Source: Desulfobulbaceae bacterium UBA2213 (GTDB lineage: Bacteria; Desulfobacterota; Desulfobulbia; Desulfobulbales; Desulfocapsaceae). From it: a DNA stretch of 6,641 bases. The stretch covers positions 1 through 6,641 of the forward strand of contig DCUN01000174.1 in the NCBI GenBank assembly GCA_002327225.1, written 5' to 3'. Positions 5,193-6,641 of this stretch are shown here, piece after piece (the stretch's first letter is position 1; each line of letters opens with the position of its first letter). A model generated the notes under the pieces. That model was given only the letters and a program-made list of their open reading frames with translations. It made no database searches and had not been told where the DNA came from. A program made the position numbers and the translations under genes.

Positions 5193-5545
5193 ATCCCTAT
5201 GTCGTTACCCTGATTCTGCTCTGTTGCAGCAATGTGTTCATGACCTTTGCCTGGTATGGCCATCTGACCAATATGGCTCACCGGCCCTGGGTCTTTGCCG
5301 CCCTGGTGAGCTGGGGAATAGCCCTCTTTGAATATCTGCTGCAGGTTCCTGCCAACCGCATTGGTCATCAGGTCATGAATGTGGGGCAGTTGAAGATCCT
5401 GCAGGAGGTGGTGACCCTGTCTGTCTTTGTCCCCTTTTCTCTCTTCTATCTGAAAGAGAAGCTTTCAATGGATTATCTGTGGGCCGGGATCTGTCTGCTC
5501 GGCGCGGTCTTTTTTCTCTTCCGTGCAAAGATCATGGGGACGTGA
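5189..5545 (+). CDS. DMT-type small membrane protein, DUF486 family
   Basis: A 118-residue inner-membrane protein with four predicted hydrophobic segments (about 3-22, 33-51, 71-87 and 95-112), the size and pattern of DUF486 proteins in the drug/metabolite transporter superfamily. Family-like features include the early FMTFAWYGHL (residues 17-26), the central SWGIALFEYLLQVPANRIGH (41-60), LKILQEVVTL (69-78), and the final LGAVFFLFRAK. Proteins of this size usually act as dimers, like the small multidrug resistance group, but no substrate is established for DUF486. It stands on the opposite strand from the chr operon, downstream of the structured block, and converges on the phosphate transporter gene with a 91-nt gap. 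The start is fixed by family length and the ATGA overlap with a possible leader frame. I see no sign that it belongs to chromate resistance other than closeness. Confidence 0.88.
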   Translation: MNPYVVTLILLCCSNVFMTFAWYGHLTNMAHRPWVFAALVSWGIALFEYLLQVPANRIGHQVMNVGQLKILQEVVTLSVFVPFSLFYLKEKLSMDYLWAGICLLGAVFFLFRAKIMGT

Positions 5546-5636
5546 TTATTTGGTGGCAGGCAGACGCCTGGAGCAGATCATCAGCAGGGTGACCATGAGC
5601 GGGACACCTGCAGGAGCTTCTTCGGAAAGCGGCAGC
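5546..5636. other. Convergent intergenic gap without a clear terminator
   Basis: Two genes end toward each other across this stretch, so a bidirectional terminator would be expected. I see only short stems: CAGGC-AGAC-GCCTG near 5557-5571, and a weak CTGC...GCAG structure near 5609-5636. Neither is followed by a T-run on either strand. Termination may be Rho-dependent or lie inside the neighbouring genes. Confidence 0.4.
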
Positions 5637-6641
5637 TTAGTGCTCGCCAGCCAATACTTGGGCGATGCTGTAGGCGAGATCACCGATTTTTTCAAAAGAG
5701 GTGAGCATGTCTATGAACATTAGGCCACTGGTAACGGAACAGCATTGTTCGTTGAGACGGGAAATGTGGCTGTCGCGCATACGTGTGCGCATTTCATCAA
5801 TGGCCTTTTCCAGTCCATGGGCGCTGACCATGATCTCCGGTGAAGGATGTTCCAGATTGTCGGCGATGAGCCGCATGAACCGGCGGGTGGTGTTGCCGAT
5901 CTCCAGGAGCTGTTTTGTCGCTTCTGGAGATTGCTCAATTTTCTGATCATAGCGCCGGGCCAGCAGTTTGTGCAAGGTTTCGCAGCGATCGCCGATGCGC
6001 TCAATGTAGTGGACCACACTGATCATGCCGGTGATTTCATGGGCCTCGCTGCGTGACGTCTCGCCCTGGGTGATGATTACCAGGTACTCGACGATCTCTT
6101 TTTCCAGATAATCTACCTTGTTTTCCGATTGACTGATGGCATCGGCCACCAGTCCCATCTTGGCAACAGGGGATTCGATAAGCAGTATCACCTTGTCGAG
6201 CATGGCATAGACCTCGCTGGTCATGTTACGTACTTCCAGGCGTACGGCGTGCAGGGCCATGGGCGGAGAACTGATCACATGGGGGTCCAGGTACTGAAGA
6301 ATAGGGCGATGCTTCATGGGGTCAGAGGGAACGATCCTGCTGGCAGTCCAGGCGATCTGTTTGACAAAGGGAAGAAAGAGCACGGTGTTGATAACGTTGA
6401 ACATGGTGTGGAACATGGCTACATGGGCCGCCAGGGCTACCATGGAAATCGCCGTACCGGTGGCCGAATTCATCAATTCTCCAGGCACAAGGGTGTCGAT
6501 GAGTTGCAGGTAGGGGGTAAACAGCAGGATGGCCCAGGCAGCCCCGAACAGGTTGAAAATGGAATGAGAAACAGCCGTCTGCTTGGCTTCACGGGAGGCC
6601 CCCAGGGCGGCAAGATTGGCAGTGATCGTGGTGCCGATGTT
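5637..6641 (-). CDS. Na+/phosphate cotransporter with C-terminal PhoU-like domain, N-terminus cut by window edge
   Basis: The last 335 residues of an inner-membrane Na/Pi cotransporter family protein (PF02690 type). The frame is open to base 6641, so the true start lies outside; full-length relatives are usually about 540-600 residues. Visible residues 1-12 hold the NIGTTITANLAA motif of the second transport repeat. Hydrophobic segments and AHVAMFHTMFNVINTVLFLPF follow (about 72-92). From about residue 130 to the end lies a helical PhoU-like domain with the two E(R/K)xxD-type metal motifs, IERIGD (about 213-218) and FEKIGD (316-321). Such proteins couple sodium entry to phosphate uptake, or act in phosphate homeostasis; the PhoU part is thought to regulate them. 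A GTG at 6488 could be mistaken for a start, but it falls inside the membrane domain. The link to the chr operon is only adjacency. Confidence 0.92.
   Translation of the reverse strand, partial: NIGTTITANLAALGASREAKQTAVSHSIFNLFGAAWAILLFTPYLQLIDTLVPGELMNSATGTAISMVALAAHVAMFHTMFNVINTVLFLPFVKQIAWTASRIVPSDPMKHRPILQYLDPHVISSPPMALHAVRLEVRNMTSEVYAMLDKVILLIESPVAKMGLVADAISQSENKVDYLEKEIVEYLVIITQGETSRSEAHEITGMISVVHYIERIGDRCETLHKLLARRYDQKIEQSPEATKQLLEIGNTTRRFMRLIADNLEHPSPEIMVSAHGLEKAIDEMRTRMRDSHISRLNEQCCSVTSGLMFIDMLTSFEKIGDLAYSIAQVLAGEH

Noticed and set aside
5093..5368. A 91-codon minus-strand frame overlapping the start of the DUF486 gene
   Set aside because: No domain is visible, and the plus strand encodes a clear four-segment DUF486 protein.
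6486..6488. GTG at 6488 as the start of a PhoU-only protein
   Set aside because: The frame continues upstream without a stop to the window edge and encodes the NIGTT motif and membrane segments of the Na/Pi cotransporter family.

Overview
The window looks like bacterial chromosome from a Gram-negative organism of moderately high GC, with dense coding, short gaps and clear Shine-Dalgarno sites. A Desulfobacterota-like or other proteobacterial host would fit, but that is an impression from protein style; nothing in the window fixes the taxon. No rRNA, tRNA, CRISPR array, transposase or phage gene is visible.

The left two thirds (1-4877) is one minus-strand operon for chromate resistance. In transcription order it has chrB (ChrB-type sensor/regulator, 4816-3845), chrA (two-domain CHR chromate transporter, 3732-2386), a 94-residue protein of unknown function (2328-2044), an unusual fusion of an HD/HDIG phosphohydrolase domain with a rhodanese domain (2031-1171), and a major facilitator superfamily (MFS) transporter that runs off the left edge (1142-1). 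Gaps are 112, 57, 12 and 28 nt. Upstream of chrB is a convincing sigma70-type promoter whose -10 lies inside a perfect 25-nt palindrome, the geometry expected of a repressor operator. The working model is that ChrB or another regulator controls the operon, ChrA expels chromate, and the rhodanese fusion and the small protein are accessory detoxification or signalling parts.

The 372-nt gap 4817-5188 is rich in structure. Beyond the promoter and operator it holds a roughly 184-nt block (4896-5079) with inverted ends and two overlapping, mutually exclusive long hairpins. A 17-mer from this block recurs exactly between chrB and chrA. The operator octamer CATGTTAT also recurs in the block.

To the right, on the plus strand, a possible 19-codon leader ORF overlaps (ATGA) the start of a DUF486/DMT-type small membrane protein (5189-5545). 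This gene converges on a minus-strand Na+/phosphate cotransporter with a C-terminal PhoU-like domain (6641-5637), cut by the right edge.
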